Assembly: GCA_947630535.1 (NCBI GenBank)
Contig: CANRHZ010000016.1
Span: forward strand, 1 to 40,199
Direction of reading: 5' to 3'
Length of the DNA: 40,199 nucleotides
Source of the DNA: Candidatus Gastranaerophilales bacterium
Lineage (GTDB): Bacteria; Cyanobacteriota; Vampirovibrionia; Gastranaerophilales; Gastranaerophilaceae
Part shown: piece after piece, positions 32,872 to 40,199 of the stretch
Position numbering within the stretch: position 1 is the stretch's first letter
Layout: every line of letters begins with the position of its first letter
Translations under genes and position numbers: made by a program
Notes under the pieces: model-generated
What the model saw: only the letters and a program-made list of their open reading frames with translations
Database searches by the model: none
What the model was told of the DNA's origin: nothing

Positions 32872-34188
32872 TTAAGCCATAGCAAAGTAATTTACCTGTT
32901 CTTCAGGTTCTTTATATTCAAGACCATCCGGTGTATCTATGGTTTTATTGTCTGAATTATCGGGAGCGGTTTTGGGGTTTGCAAAAACAGAATCAAGTCT
33001 GTCATTTGAAACCACATACATGCTTGTATCACCTTCCGAAATTCTTTTTGCCATTTCATCCCAGTAATTAGAATTGTCTGTATCCGTTTGAGATTGAGTA
33101 TCCGTTGCGTTTGTTATATCTGTTGTATTTGTTGTATTTGTCGTATCCGTTGTATTTGTTACATCCGTTGTATTTGTTGTATCAACCAAGTTTTCAGGTT
33201 GATAATTTGTATTATTTGATGGTGTCAGATTTGAAGTATTCGGACTTAAGGCGCCTTCATTCAGATATTTTGCCATTTTTTCCGTTTCCTCATCCGCCGT
33301 TCCTGATTGAATTTCTTGTTCAACTTTTGCTTTTACAAGGCTATTTAATTCGTTCATTGCATTGCTATCCTGCATAACCATAGCCGCAGTTTGTTCAAAC
33401 TGTTTATCCTGTATTTTTTCAACTTCGGATTTTCCGGCAATTTTCTTTGAGACACCTCTGGCTATTGCGGAGCCTACCATACCGCCCAAGAATGTCCCGA
33501 CGGCGCCTCCAACAACAGTTCCTACAGGTCCTAAAAATGAGCCCAGAGTTGCTCCTATTGCTTTACCGGCAACAGAACCTCCTGCCCAACCAAGCCCCGA
33601 GCCAACGGAGTTAAATGTTGTTTTGGCAAACTGTTTTATGCCGGAGAAAAATCCGCCTTCTTTAAATGCGGGCACTACTTCGAACATTATGCCAAAAACT
33701 TCATCAAATATTGCCATACCTACGGCTCCGGTACCTTTAAGTACCTTACCGAAGGAAGTTGCGCCAAGTTTTTCCATTCCGCCTTTTACAAATGAAGCTC
33801 CGGGGATTTTTGATATTAATTTGCCTATAAAACTTTTTCCGCTTGATAATGCGCCCTTAAGGGATTGAAAAATTCCTTTTTGTGCACCTTTTTCAGCCAG
33901 TTTTTTACCTGCTTTTTCAATTGCATCTTTTTCGGCTTTTCCAACGTAATAGTCGGCACTTTTTGCAAGCTGATTAAATATGCTTTTATCGGTAACTACG
34001 GTTTTTAAACCTTCTTTTCCGCCGACCGCTTTAATTGCACTATGAGATTCAAGTCCGCCGAAAATAGCCGTAACAGGATTAAAGACGGAAGCCTTAACAT
34101 CTTCTGATATGGATGTTTCTGTTTGCCCTTCAATATTGTTTATGTATTTTAGAGCATCCGAAACTGATGATATGTTGTTAGTACTCAT
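32872..34188 (-). CDS. Glycine-zipper protein with Thr/Asn/Asp repeats
   Basis: The 438-residue product has a polar N-terminus, a Lys/Gly-rich part (90-150), a long glycine-zipper hydrophobic stretch (about 195-245: VAGKAIGATLGSFLGPVG and VVGGAVGTFLGGMVGSAIA), a charged helix, and a low-complexity tail with TNTTD-type repeats (about 337-365). Gly-zipper segments can insert into or cross membranes. No catalytic site or signal peptide is seen. The overall plan is shared with the protein at 36691-38766. It is divergent from mrnC. Function unknown. Confidence 0.72.
   Translation of the reverse strand: MSTNNISSVSDALKYINNIEGQTETSISEDVKASVFNPVTAIFGGLESHSAIKAVGGKEGLKTVVTDKSIFNQLAKSADYYVGKAEKDAIEKAGKKLAEKGAQKGIFQSLKGALSSGKSFIGKLISKIPGASFVKGGMEKLGATSFGKVLKGTGAVGMAIFDEVFGIMFEVVPAFKEGGFFSGIKQFAKTTFNSVGSGLGWAGGSVAGKAIGATLGSFLGPVGTVVGGAVGTFLGGMVGSAIARGVSKKIAGKSEVEKIQDKQFEQTAAMVMQDSNAMNELNSLVKAKVEQEIQSGTADEETEKMAKYLNEGALSPNTSNLTPSNNTNYQPENLVDTTNTTDVTNTTDTTNTTNTTDITNATDTQSQTDTDNSNYWDEMAKRISEGDTSMYVVSNDRLDSVFANPKTAPDNSDNKTIDTPDGLEYKEPEEQVNYFAMA
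33095..33188. repeat. Short tandem repeats encoding TNTTD units
   Basis: A block of 9- to 15-base units on the TTTGTTGTATxxGTTGTA theme in the minus-strand gene, encoding Thr/Asn/Asp repeats. Such in-frame VNTRs often differ in copy number between strains. Confidence 0.8.
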
Positions 34189-34317
34189 AAAATGAATAAA
34201 CTCCGAATTTAAAAATCCTATACAAATAAATAAAGTAATTTTTTTACCGTTTATTTACACCATTAAGGAACATTATTAAGTTTTATTACAAAAATTTATG
34301 ATAGAATAAAATATAAA

Positions 34318-34677
34318 ATGAAAGAATATAACTTAAAGCACTATGCACATATTGGGGATGCAGTCTGGGAAATATTTATAAGACTGTATTCAATAGAAAA
34401 ATCAAACACCCAAAAAGGGCTTCATGAACTAACTGTAAGTTATGTCAATGCTGACTTTCAGGCAAAAATTCACGATTTAATTACGGATGAACTTAAAAGC
34501 AGTGAAAAAGAAATTTTAAAAAGGGGACAAAACCTTCCTTTGAGCGTTAATAAAAAGAATAAACAGAGTATTCACAGACACGCAACGGCCCTTGAGGTTC
34601 TTGTGGGGTTTTTATATTTGAACGATAAAAAAAGACTAAACGAGTTATTTGAAATTATTAAATCAAAGGCATTATAA
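34318..34677 (+). CDS. mrnC: Mini-ribonuclease 3
   Basis: The 119-residue protein is an RNase III catalytic domain without the dsRNA-binding domain, the mark of Mini-III. It has HIGDAVWE (11-18) with acidic D14, the KQSIHRHATALEVLVGFLYL region with E93, and the usual length. Mini-III, as a dimer, matures 23S rRNA ends in Firmicutes and cyanobacteria-related lineages. The gene is followed after 7 bases by the histidine kinase gene on the same strand, so they may be co-transcribed. There is no visible ribosome binding site before the ATG. Confidence 0.9.
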   Translation: MKEYNLKHYAHIGDAVWEIFIRLYSIEKSNTQKGLHELTVSYVNADFQAKIHDLITDELKSSEKEILKRGQNLPLSVNKKNKQSIHRHATALEVLVGFLYLNDKKRLNELFEIIKSKAL

Positions 34678-34684
34678 TAAGCTT

Positions 34685-35401
34685 ATGGACAGAACAAAAG
34701 AATTTTTATCAACTCTATCTCACGAAGTAAGAACCCCTCTTACAAGCATTAAGGGGTTTTCAAAAACAATTCTTGATTCATACGATAATTTGGATGATGA
34801 GCAAAAAAAGAAGTTTATAAAAATCATATACGAACAATCTCAAAGAATAATAAACTTGATGGAAAATGCCCTAAGCGTTGCAGACAGTGAGGTTGATTAC
34901 AATAATTTAATTTTTAAAAAAACAAATATTAATTCAATATTAAAAAAATCAATTGATATCGTAAAGATGAATTATAAAAATATTGACTACAAAACAAATT
35001 TAGAAAAAGACCTTTTTTCATCTCTTGATCAAGACAAGCTTGAACAAATTTTTGTAAACATTTTGGATAATGCCTCAAAATATTCAAATAACTCTGATAC
35101 GGTAGAAATCAAAACAAGTTCCTATATGGGATTAAATAAAATTTCCGTTAAAAATTTCGGTTCTTATATAGACGAAAGCAAAAAAGAAAAGGTTTTTGAA
35201 AAGTTTTACAGGATTGATTCTTATCTGACCTCAAAAACTCAAGGGAGCGGGCTTGGGCTTTATATAGTAAAAAGTCTGACCGAGAAAATGAACGGTAAAA
35301 TTGAAGTTAAATCAGAAGAAAAAGACCCTTATACAGAATTTATAATTTCTTTTCCAAAATTTTCAATAGAGGACTTTACGAAAGGAGCAAAAGTTGTATA
35401 A
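34685..35401 (+). CDS. Histidine kinase lacking a sensor domain
   Basis: From ATG 34685 the product is 238 residues, starting almost directly at the dimerisation domain: STLSHEVRTPL with phosphoacceptor H13. The ATPase part has the N box ILDNASKYSNN, the F box EKFYRID and the G box GSGLGLYIVKS. There is no sensory, HAMP or membrane part, so the kinase should be cytoplasmic and take its signal from a partner. It overlaps the next gene, a REC-containing protein, by 8 bases, and that pairing suggests phosphotransfer between them. AAAGGAG near its 3' end serves the downstream gene. Confidence 0.88.
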   Translation: MDRTKEFLSTLSHEVRTPLTSIKGFSKTILDSYDNLDDEQKKKFIKIIYEQSQRIINLMENALSVADSEVDYNNLIFKKTNINSILKKSIDIVKMNYKNIDYKTNLEKDLFSSLDQDKLEQIFVNILDNASKYSNNSDTVEIKTSSYMGLNKISVKNFGSYIDESKKEKVFEKFYRIDSYLTSKTQGSGLGLYIVKSLTEKMNGKIEVKSEEKDPYTEFIISFPKFSIEDFTKGAKVV

Positions 35402-36683
35402 CCCTTCCGTTTTAATAATTAGTAAAAGGCAGGAGCTTGCTTTTAAGTATAAAAAAATACTAAAACTCCTTTTGGCGGATACCGTGCTTGTGGATAATTT
35501 GTCTGACGGGATGGGAGAAATTAAAAAAAATAAGTTTGAATTTATTATAGTATCAGATACCGTTGAGGAAAACATAAAGGGGTTTATAAAAAAAGTCAGA
35601 ATTTTAACCTATAACTTTAGGCCGACAATTATAGCGGTATCAAAGTCTGCCGAATTGTCAGACAAACTGGAATTATTGGATGCGGGGGCGGATGATTTTT
35701 TATCGGAAGCTATGCCAAATAAAGAATTTAGGGCAAGATTAAATGCACATATAAGGCGCCATGTTGAAAGCCTTACAAACCCACTTACAGGGTTTTTGGA
35801 AGAAAGGTTAACAAGAAAAACTCTTGACAAGGTTCTTGAAAAGGGGGAAAACACATCCATTATTCTTGTTTGTATAAATAATATTACAAACTATAGAGAA
35901 ATATATGGTGAAATTGCAATGGAAAAAGTGCTTCAAACAACGGGGGCGATTATATCTTCGGCACTTACAAAAGATGACACCATAGGGCACATAGGGCAAA
36001 ATGAGTTTTTAATTTTTACAAACATATATAAATCAGAAAAGCTGGCGGAATTTTTGACCTTTGCATTTGATAATGTCCTTAAGAGATTTTATAATGACTC
36101 CGATTTTTCAAGCAACTTTACAATGACAAAAACAAATTCCAAAGAAGAAAAAAGAGCACATTTAATGAACTTATCGGCAGCCGTAATTGAAACAAAAGGA
36201 GAGGATTATAAAAACACGGAAGATGTTATTCAATCACTTTTTAATTTGATAAAACCTCTTAAAGATTCGGATAAATCAAGCTATATTGTTGATAGACCCA
36301 AGCTTTACGAAAGTGAAAAAAATAAAATTCTTATAATGGAAACAGACGAAGCTCTTGGGCTTTTAATTGAAACAAGTTGTAAAATAAACGGTTACAGGGC
36401 AAAAAATTGCAGAAGCTATGAAAACTTTATTGAATGTATTAAAGATTTTAAGCCCCATTTAATTATACTTGATTATGGGAAAAATAATGAATATAAGGGT
36501 TTAGAGGCACTTGAAGATGCAAAGAAAATATATGATGAATATAATCTTAAAATGCCTTATGTTATATTTTCAACAGACATACTGGATAAAAAATCCATTT
36601 TGTCAAAAGGGGCGGATTTTTATCTTCCAAAACCATACGATATCCAAACCCTGATAAATACCATTGAGGACTTTTTGAAATAG
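35394..36683 (+). CDS. REC - degenerate GGDEF - REC protein
   Basis: The 429-residue protein starts at TTG 35394, with AAAGGAG inside the kinase gene 6 bases upstream. Residues 1-122 form a receiver-like domain that looks degenerate (SD55 in place of the usual LD; LSEAM where KP is expected). Residues 130-290 resemble a GGDEF domain, but the signature is GQNEF (201-205), so diguanylate cyclase activity is unlikely. Residues 310-429 are a standard receiver with D360 (LIILDYG) and K413 (LPKPYD). It has no DNA-binding output. It may be a phosphorylation-dependent scaffold or c-di-GMP/GTP-sensing partner of the kinase. The reading is from motifs; the output is unknown. Confidence 0.82.
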   Translation: MYNPSVLIISKRQELAFKYKKILKLLLADTVLVDNLSDGMGEIKKNKFEFIIVSDTVEENIKGFIKKVRILTYNFRPTIIAVSKSAELSDKLELLDAGADDFLSEAMPNKEFRARLNAHIRRHVESLTNPLTGFLEERLTRKTLDKVLEKGENTSIILVCINNITNYREIYGEIAMEKVLQTTGAIISSALTKDDTIGHIGQNEFLIFTNIYKSEKLAEFLTFAFDNVLKRFYNDSDFSSNFTMTKTNSKEEKRAHLMNLSAAVIETKGEDYKNTEDVIQSLFNLIKPLKDSDKSSYIVDRPKLYESEKNKILIMETDEALGLLIETSCKINGYRAKNCRSYENFIECIKDFKPHLIILDYGKNNEYKGLEALEDAKKIYDEYNLKMPYVIFSTDILDKKSILSKGADFYLPKPYDIQTLINTIEDFLK

Positions 36684-36690
36684 ACTATTT

Positions 36691-38766
36691 TTACTTGTTA
36701 AAAACCTTTGAAATAAAACCTGAAAATCCCTTTTTTAAGGTTTTTGCCTGAACATCATTAGTGAGTTTGGGGTTTTTAACATCGTATATTAAATTACTCA
36801 TGCCGTTTTCTAAGCTATATGTCGGCATTTTAGCTTCTGCTTCCGGTTTATTGGGGGTGAGCGCATCATTTATTATTAAGGGTTCTTTATCGTATGAAGG
36901 TTCGGCACCGCTATTTTCAGGCATGGTGTAATTGTCTTTTGTTTCCGTCGGTAATATTGTTTCGGTATTTTTATTTTGTGTTGATTTGCAAATATCGTTA
37001 TTTATCGGTTCTTGTTTTGGTGTTGGGGGTTCCATTGAAGCATTATTTTGTCCTGATGCATTTACTGTGCTATTATTTATCGGTTCTTGTTTTGGTGTTG
37101 GGGGTTCGGGTGTTTCTTTTGTTAATATTGCATCATCTTTAGACAATTTTGTATTATCTTTTGGTTTTGGCAATATTGCATCATCTTTTGGCAATTTTGT
37201 ATTATCTTTTGGTTTTGGCAAATTGTGTAATAATGTTTCGTCATTTGAGCTTGGATTTGGTTTAACAACCTCACTGTCTGTTGGTGCGCTTATTTTATTA
37301 TTTATCGGTTCTTGTTTTGGTGTTGGGTGTTCGGGTGTTTCTTTTGCCAATATTGCACTATCCTTTGGCAATATTGTTTCGTCTTTTGTTAATACTGCAT
37401 CATCTTTTGCCAATTTTGTATTATCTTTTGGTTTTGGCAATATTGCATCATCTTTTGGCAATATTGTATTATCTTTTGGTTTTGGCAAATTGTGTAATAA
37501 TGTTTCGTCATTTGAGCTTGGATTTGGTTTAACAACTTTACTGTCAGTTGGTGCGCTTATTGTGCTATTATTTATCGGTTCTTGTTTTGATGTTTGGGGT
37601 TCTATTGCAGTATTATTTTGTCCTGATGTATTTACTGTGCTATTATTTGTTGACGTTTGGCTTGTTGTATTCCGGCTTGACGTTGCAGGGTTTGTCATAC
37701 TTGTATTTGTCGTATTTGAATTTGTATTTTGTTGTGCGTTTACAGAGTTACCTGCGGAAGGTTTTTTGAAACCCAAGAAAGAGAATATCCCGCCTAAAAG
37801 ACTGCCCGTTATACCGCCTGCAAGAGAAGATGTTACGGTATTTACGATTAATTTATCGCCTTCAAATTTTTCATCTTTTTCTGTGGCACACTCAACCGTA
37901 TAGTTTCCTGCACCCATAATTGCACCTGAAATAGCGCCCGCCTTAAAGCCGTTAAGAGTGCCAAGCTTAATTGTTTCTTTTAAAGTGGATGCTCCCGCTA
38001 AAACATTTTTTCCCATACCCATAACCGAAGCGGTTGCAAAACCGTCAATCGCACCTTGAAGTGTATCTTTTGCGAGTTGTTTCGGGTTTAGAGCATCTTT
38101 TTGAACATTATTTGTCATTCTGTCTATTGTTTTGATTGAAACTTTGGACAGAGCACAAGCCCCGCTTGCGGCAGCAAGTGCACCTAAAGAAAGTCCGCCT
38201 GTCGGAATAACCAAAGATGCGGCAAGAATACCAATCGAGCCTGAAATTAAACTTGAGATTAAATTGGTTGAACTTGTTTGTTTATAATCATATTTATTAA
38301 TTTTTTCTAAAACTTCGCTATATGTCATTTTGCCGTTTTTATAATCATCAATATACCTTTGGCATTTTTTTGAACTTAGCCCAAGACCTGTTGATGATTT
38401 AAAACTATCAATTGTTTTGCCTATAATACCCTGTTTATTTTTAGCGTTTGTTAAAAGAGTATCAAGTTCCCCGTTATTGATTGAATTATTTTGGGGAATA
38501 AAGGTATCACTTTGTTGATTTATTTGGGTATTTTGAATGCCGCTAACTGTGTTTAGGGGGGTTATGTTCTGCTGAACGCTACCGTATACGGGCTTTCCCG
38601 TAAAATAGTTAATCGGGCCCCCTGAATTATTGCTTAACGGATTGTTCACAAAATTGCTTCCGTTATTAATAAACGAAGGATGGTTAGCACCAAAAGCTAC
38701 ACCTCTTGTATACATAAATGGGTTAAAATTTAGATATCCGCCATTATACAATCCAAAAAATGACAT
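36691..38766 (-). CDS. Large glycine-zipper protein with Pro/Lys repeat region
   Basis: The 691-residue product has an Asn-rich N-terminus (1-110), a helical part (KCQRYIDDYKNGKMTYSEVL), glycine/alanine-rich hydrophobic stretches (about 165-320, for example LAAASGACALSKVS and SLAGGITGSLLGGIFSFLG), and a long repeat region (about 385-620) of KPKDNT, LPKDDAIL and PKQEPINN units. AAGGAAAAAA precedes the ATG. The gene-free opposite strand shows long open frames only because the repeats are codon-biased. The repeat part is probably an extended linker. It shares its plan with the gene at 32872. No enzyme motif or signal peptide is recognised. Confidence 0.75.
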   Translation of the reverse strand: MSFFGLYNGGYLNFNPFMYTRGVAFGANHPSFINNGSNFVNNPLSNNSGGPINYFTGKPVYGSVQQNITPLNTVSGIQNTQINQQSDTFIPQNNSINNGELDTLLTNAKNKQGIIGKTIDSFKSSTGLGLSSKKCQRYIDDYKNGKMTYSEVLEKINKYDYKQTSSTNLISSLISGSIGILAASLVIPTGGLSLGALAAASGACALSKVSIKTIDRMTNNVQKDALNPKQLAKDTLQGAIDGFATASVMGMGKNVLAGASTLKETIKLGTLNGFKAGAISGAIMGAGNYTVECATEKDEKFEGDKLIVNTVTSSLAGGITGSLLGGIFSFLGFKKPSAGNSVNAQQNTNSNTTNTSMTNPATSSRNTTSQTSTNNSTVNTSGQNNTAIEPQTSKQEPINNSTISAPTDSKVVKPNPSSNDETLLHNLPKPKDNTILPKDDAILPKPKDNTKLAKDDAVLTKDETILPKDSAILAKETPEHPTPKQEPINNKISAPTDSEVVKPNPSSNDETLLHNLPKPKDNTKLPKDDAILPKPKDNTKLSKDDAILTKETPEPPTPKQEPINNSTVNASGQNNASMEPPTPKQEPINNDICKSTQNKNTETILPTETKDNYTMPENSGAEPSYDKEPLIINDALTPNKPEAEAKMPTYSLENGMSNLIYDVKNPKLTNDVQAKTLKKGFSGFISKVFNK
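36998..37610. repeat. Nested long and short repeats in the 691-residue gene
   Basis: TATTTATCGGTTCTTGTTTT starts four near-identical modules at about 36998, 37074, 37302 and 37570. A longer module containing GCAAATTGTGTAATAATG occurs twice about 270 bases apart. Within them, short units (CATCTTTTGGCAAT and TTATCTTTTGGTTTTGGCAA) are repeated many times. The array is in frame on the minus strand. Confidence 0.85.
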
Positions 38767-38865
38767 TTAGCTAATTTTTTCCTTCGCAATTTTCCTATAC
38801 TTAACTAAACTTTTCGTTTTTTAAAAAATTGCCAACAAAAAAGAAAATTATTAAACTTTGTAACA

Positions 38866-38897
38866 AAAACCTCCCCTAATTTTAGGGAAGGTTTTTT
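38866..38897 (-). terminator. Intrinsic terminator after oadG-like gene
   Basis: A stem of AAACCTTCCCTAA with TTAGGGGAGGTTT on the minus strand, followed by a T run. The single imperfect position is a G-U wobble in minus-strand RNA but a mismatch in plus-strand RNA, which supports use by the minus-strand gene at 38915. Confidence 0.82.
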
Positions 38898-38914
38898 AAT
38901 AAAATCAATTTTAA

Positions 38915-39157
38915 TTAATGCATTTTTTTAAATACACATGCAATTGCAACCGCAATTTCATCATCCATGCTTCCCGCTTGAGATTTAGAAACCTGAGGAG
39001 CAAGAGTTTGAACGGGAAAAATTTTATTCAAATATGAAACAACCTTACTCATAATGTGCATTGCAAAAATCATTACGGTAAGAAACGCAAAAACAACGGA
39101 AAACCCGACACATAAAACAACAAGTCCGTCTTGAAGCGCTAACATATTTATTTCCAT
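38915..39157 (-). CDS. OadG-like sodium pump decarboxylase gamma subunit
   Basis: The 80-residue protein has one N-terminal membrane helix (GLVVLCVGFSVVFAFLTVMI) followed by FAMHIMSKVVSYLNKIFP, and a C-terminal DDEIAVAIACVFKKM, which is the OadG pattern (the last motif is also found as EVAAAIAAAL in relatives). Gamma subunits anchor the biotin carboxyltransferase and beta subunits of Na+-pumping oxaloacetate or methylmalonyl-CoA decarboxylases. A good site AAGGAGAG precedes the ATG. Here it stands alone between two terminators, without alpha or beta genes in the window. Confidence 0.8.
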   Translation of the reverse strand: MEINMLALQDGLVVLCVGFSVVFAFLTVMIFAMHIMSKVVSYLNKIFPVQTLAPQVSKSQAGSMDDEIAVAIACVFKKMH

Positions 39158-39238
39158 TTATAAACTCTCCTTAAAAGTCACCTATATAAAAAATTATAAA
39201 AAAAAAATCGAAAACATCAAGCCAAAAAAGATAAAAAT

Positions 39239-39265
39239 TCTCCCGCATAAGTATCTTGCGGGAGA
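39239..39265 (-). terminator. Intrinsic terminator after pilin-like gene
   Basis: TCTCCCGCA and TGCGGGAGA pair perfectly (9 base pairs, 9-base loop). On the minus strand it follows the stop at 39285 by 20 bases and leads into a T-rich stretch (ATTTTTATC). Confidence 0.85.
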
Positions 39266-39284
39266 GTAGTTTTTAAAATACAAC

Positions 39285-40199
39285 TTATCTTTTAATGCAG
39301 CAAAGACTACGTACGTCTGTGCTTCTTATTTTGTCCCTGATTCCGTTAGACATGCCAATGGCCCATGTAGAGCCACTCTTTCCGGGAGAAATAATTGACC
39401 CTGAAAAGTAACCATAATCAGGCATTTCGGTTAATGATTTATTTACAAACAGTGAAACAAGTTCATCTCTATCGGGAAGCTTTGCATCATCTCCCATTTT
39501 AGAGCACATTGTTGCGGCATCACTTCCGTTCTCGCTATAAGATGGTGCGGTTACACCGGAAGAAATATTACTTGTGTATAGAGTAGGCGCAACCACAACA
39601 CTATTTGACCTGTAAAGTACCGTGATAAATCCAATATCTTTTCCGACTTCATTCGGACCTTTTAGACCATTAAGGTCATATACCATATTCACGCAAAACA
39701 CTTTTCCTGCATAATGGTTTTTATAGGATTGGTCTGATTCACAAACGGGGTTATAAAATAGTGCTATTGATTCTCCGTTTACCGTTTCAAATGCAGCAGC
39801 TTTAGTGTCCATAGTTGCATTATTTGAATCAACCAATATACTGTTTAATTTACTAATTGTTTTTGGAAATTCAAGAGAATTTCCTTTTAATGTAATTATA
39901 CTTGAAGGTATCCCGCAAGCAGTGAGGTTGTTTGAGTTACAGATATTTTGTACCCTATAAACTTTGGATAATCCGTCAATTATAAAAGCTTCTGCCGCAC
40001 CATCTTTAATTTGTTGTTCTGTTTCGTTATTTGATGAGCCATAACCTGATACACTATCCATCTCTCCTATTGCCTGGCTCATTCTTGCATAAAGAGCTTT
40101 TCTTTGAGCATTCCATGCTTTATCATTGACATTAACTAATAATGAAGGTAGCGTTATCGCTGCAACAATACCAATAATTGTTAATGTTATTAATACTTC
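39285..40199 (-). CDS. Type IV pilin-like protein (5' end outside window)
   Basis: The frame is open to the window edge, giving 304 visible residues. The first ones, EVLITLTIIGIVAAITLP, are the hydrophobic helix of type IV prepilins, with the Glu corresponding to E5 of mature pilins. The cleavage-site leader lies just outside the window. After the helix comes NVNDKAWNAQRKALYARMSQ, then a large soluble domain with several Cys (ICNSN, CGIPSS, CESDQS, FCVNM, MCSKMG, SLCCIKR), some likely disulfide bonded. The C-terminal part (DAKLPDRDELVSLFVNKS, then GSTWAIGMSNG) is a recurrent domain in pilin-like proteins of this type of bacterium as far as I recall. Role: minor pilin, pseudopilin or surface fibre. 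Confidence 0.85.
   Translation of the reverse strand, partial: EVLITLTIIGIVAAITLPSLLVNVNDKAWNAQRKALYARMSQAIGEMDSVSGYGSSNNETEQQIKDGAAEAFIIDGLSKVYRVQNICNSNNLTACGIPSSIITLKGNSLEFPKTISKLNSILVDSNNATMDTKAAAFETVNGESIALFYNPVCESDQSYKNHYAGKVFCVNMVYDLNGLKGPNEVGKDIGFITVLYRSNSVVVAPTLYTSNISSGVTAPSYSENGSDAATMCSKMGDDAKLPDRDELVSLFVNKSLTEMPDYGYFSGSIISPGKSGSTWAIGMSNGIRDKIRSTDVRSLCCIKR

Noticed and set aside
36932-37903. Long plus-strand open frame (323 codons) across the repeat region
   Set aside because: It is the antisense of the repeat-rich 691-residue gene; periodic repeats keep several frames open, and its product is a low-complexity hydrophobic string without start signals.

Overview
The window is an AT-rich bacterial chromosome segment using the standard code. 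Protein style points, by inference only, to an uncultured gut bacterium of the Gastranaerophilales (Melainabacteria/Vampirovibrionia). The clues are a pilin-type N-terminus reading EVLITLTIIGIVAAITLP, many glycine-zipper proteins with low-complexity tails, full-length NifU/NifS, Mini-RNase III and an OadG-like subunit. No 16S rRNA is present to confirm this.

Layout. (1) 1-15,010 is a surface-glycan locus: four GT2 glycosyltransferases, a GT9-like enzyme, a GalE-like epimerase, a natural GT2-GT11 (alpha-1,2-fucosyltransferase) fusion, a GT6 enzyme (blood-group A/B transferase family, with the bacterial NAN motif at residues 95-97) and a GT10 alpha-1,3-fucosyltransferase. It is interrupted at 2,446-7,341 by a GH13 enzyme, an EF-hand protein, a decayed partial copy of the GH13 gene and a YwqK-like repeat protein. 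Five uninterrupted G tracts of 11-12 bases, each followed on the + strand by TAA, lie in or at the ends of the glycan genes. (2) 15,011-18,900 holds small XRE regulators facing a duplicated HAD-phosphatase-like gene, with long direct repeats and REP-like palindromes. (3) 18,903-26,977 is an accessory region: TetR, HxlR and DtxR-type regulators, an annexin-like/GNAT-like multidomain protein, an SGNH hydrolase, an aldo/keto reductase pseudogene, and an 860-base gene-free stretch ending in an orphan terminator. (4) 27,454-40,199 is more core-like: tRNA-Ile(GAU), argS, nifU-nifS, mrnC, an unusual histidine kinase/REC-GGDEF-like-REC pair, two VNTR-bearing glycine-zipper proteins, an oadG-like gene and a type IV pilin-like gene running off the end.

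How it fits together. The GalE-like enzyme could supply UDP-Gal, GT11 could make Fuc-alpha-1,2-Gal (H type), GT6 could cap it with Gal/GalNAc (A/B type), and GT10 could add alpha-1,3-fucose (Lewis type). Combined with G-tract slippage, this resembles a phase-variable system for mimicking host histo-blood-group antigens, comparable in logic to Helicobacter Lewis-antigen variation. The GT6 tract is a clear on/off switch inside the catalytic domain. Two other tracts sit at gene junctions, where a one-base slip would fuse neighbouring enzymes into one polypeptide. The enzyme families and tracts are visible in the sequence; the glycan structures and actual switching are inference.
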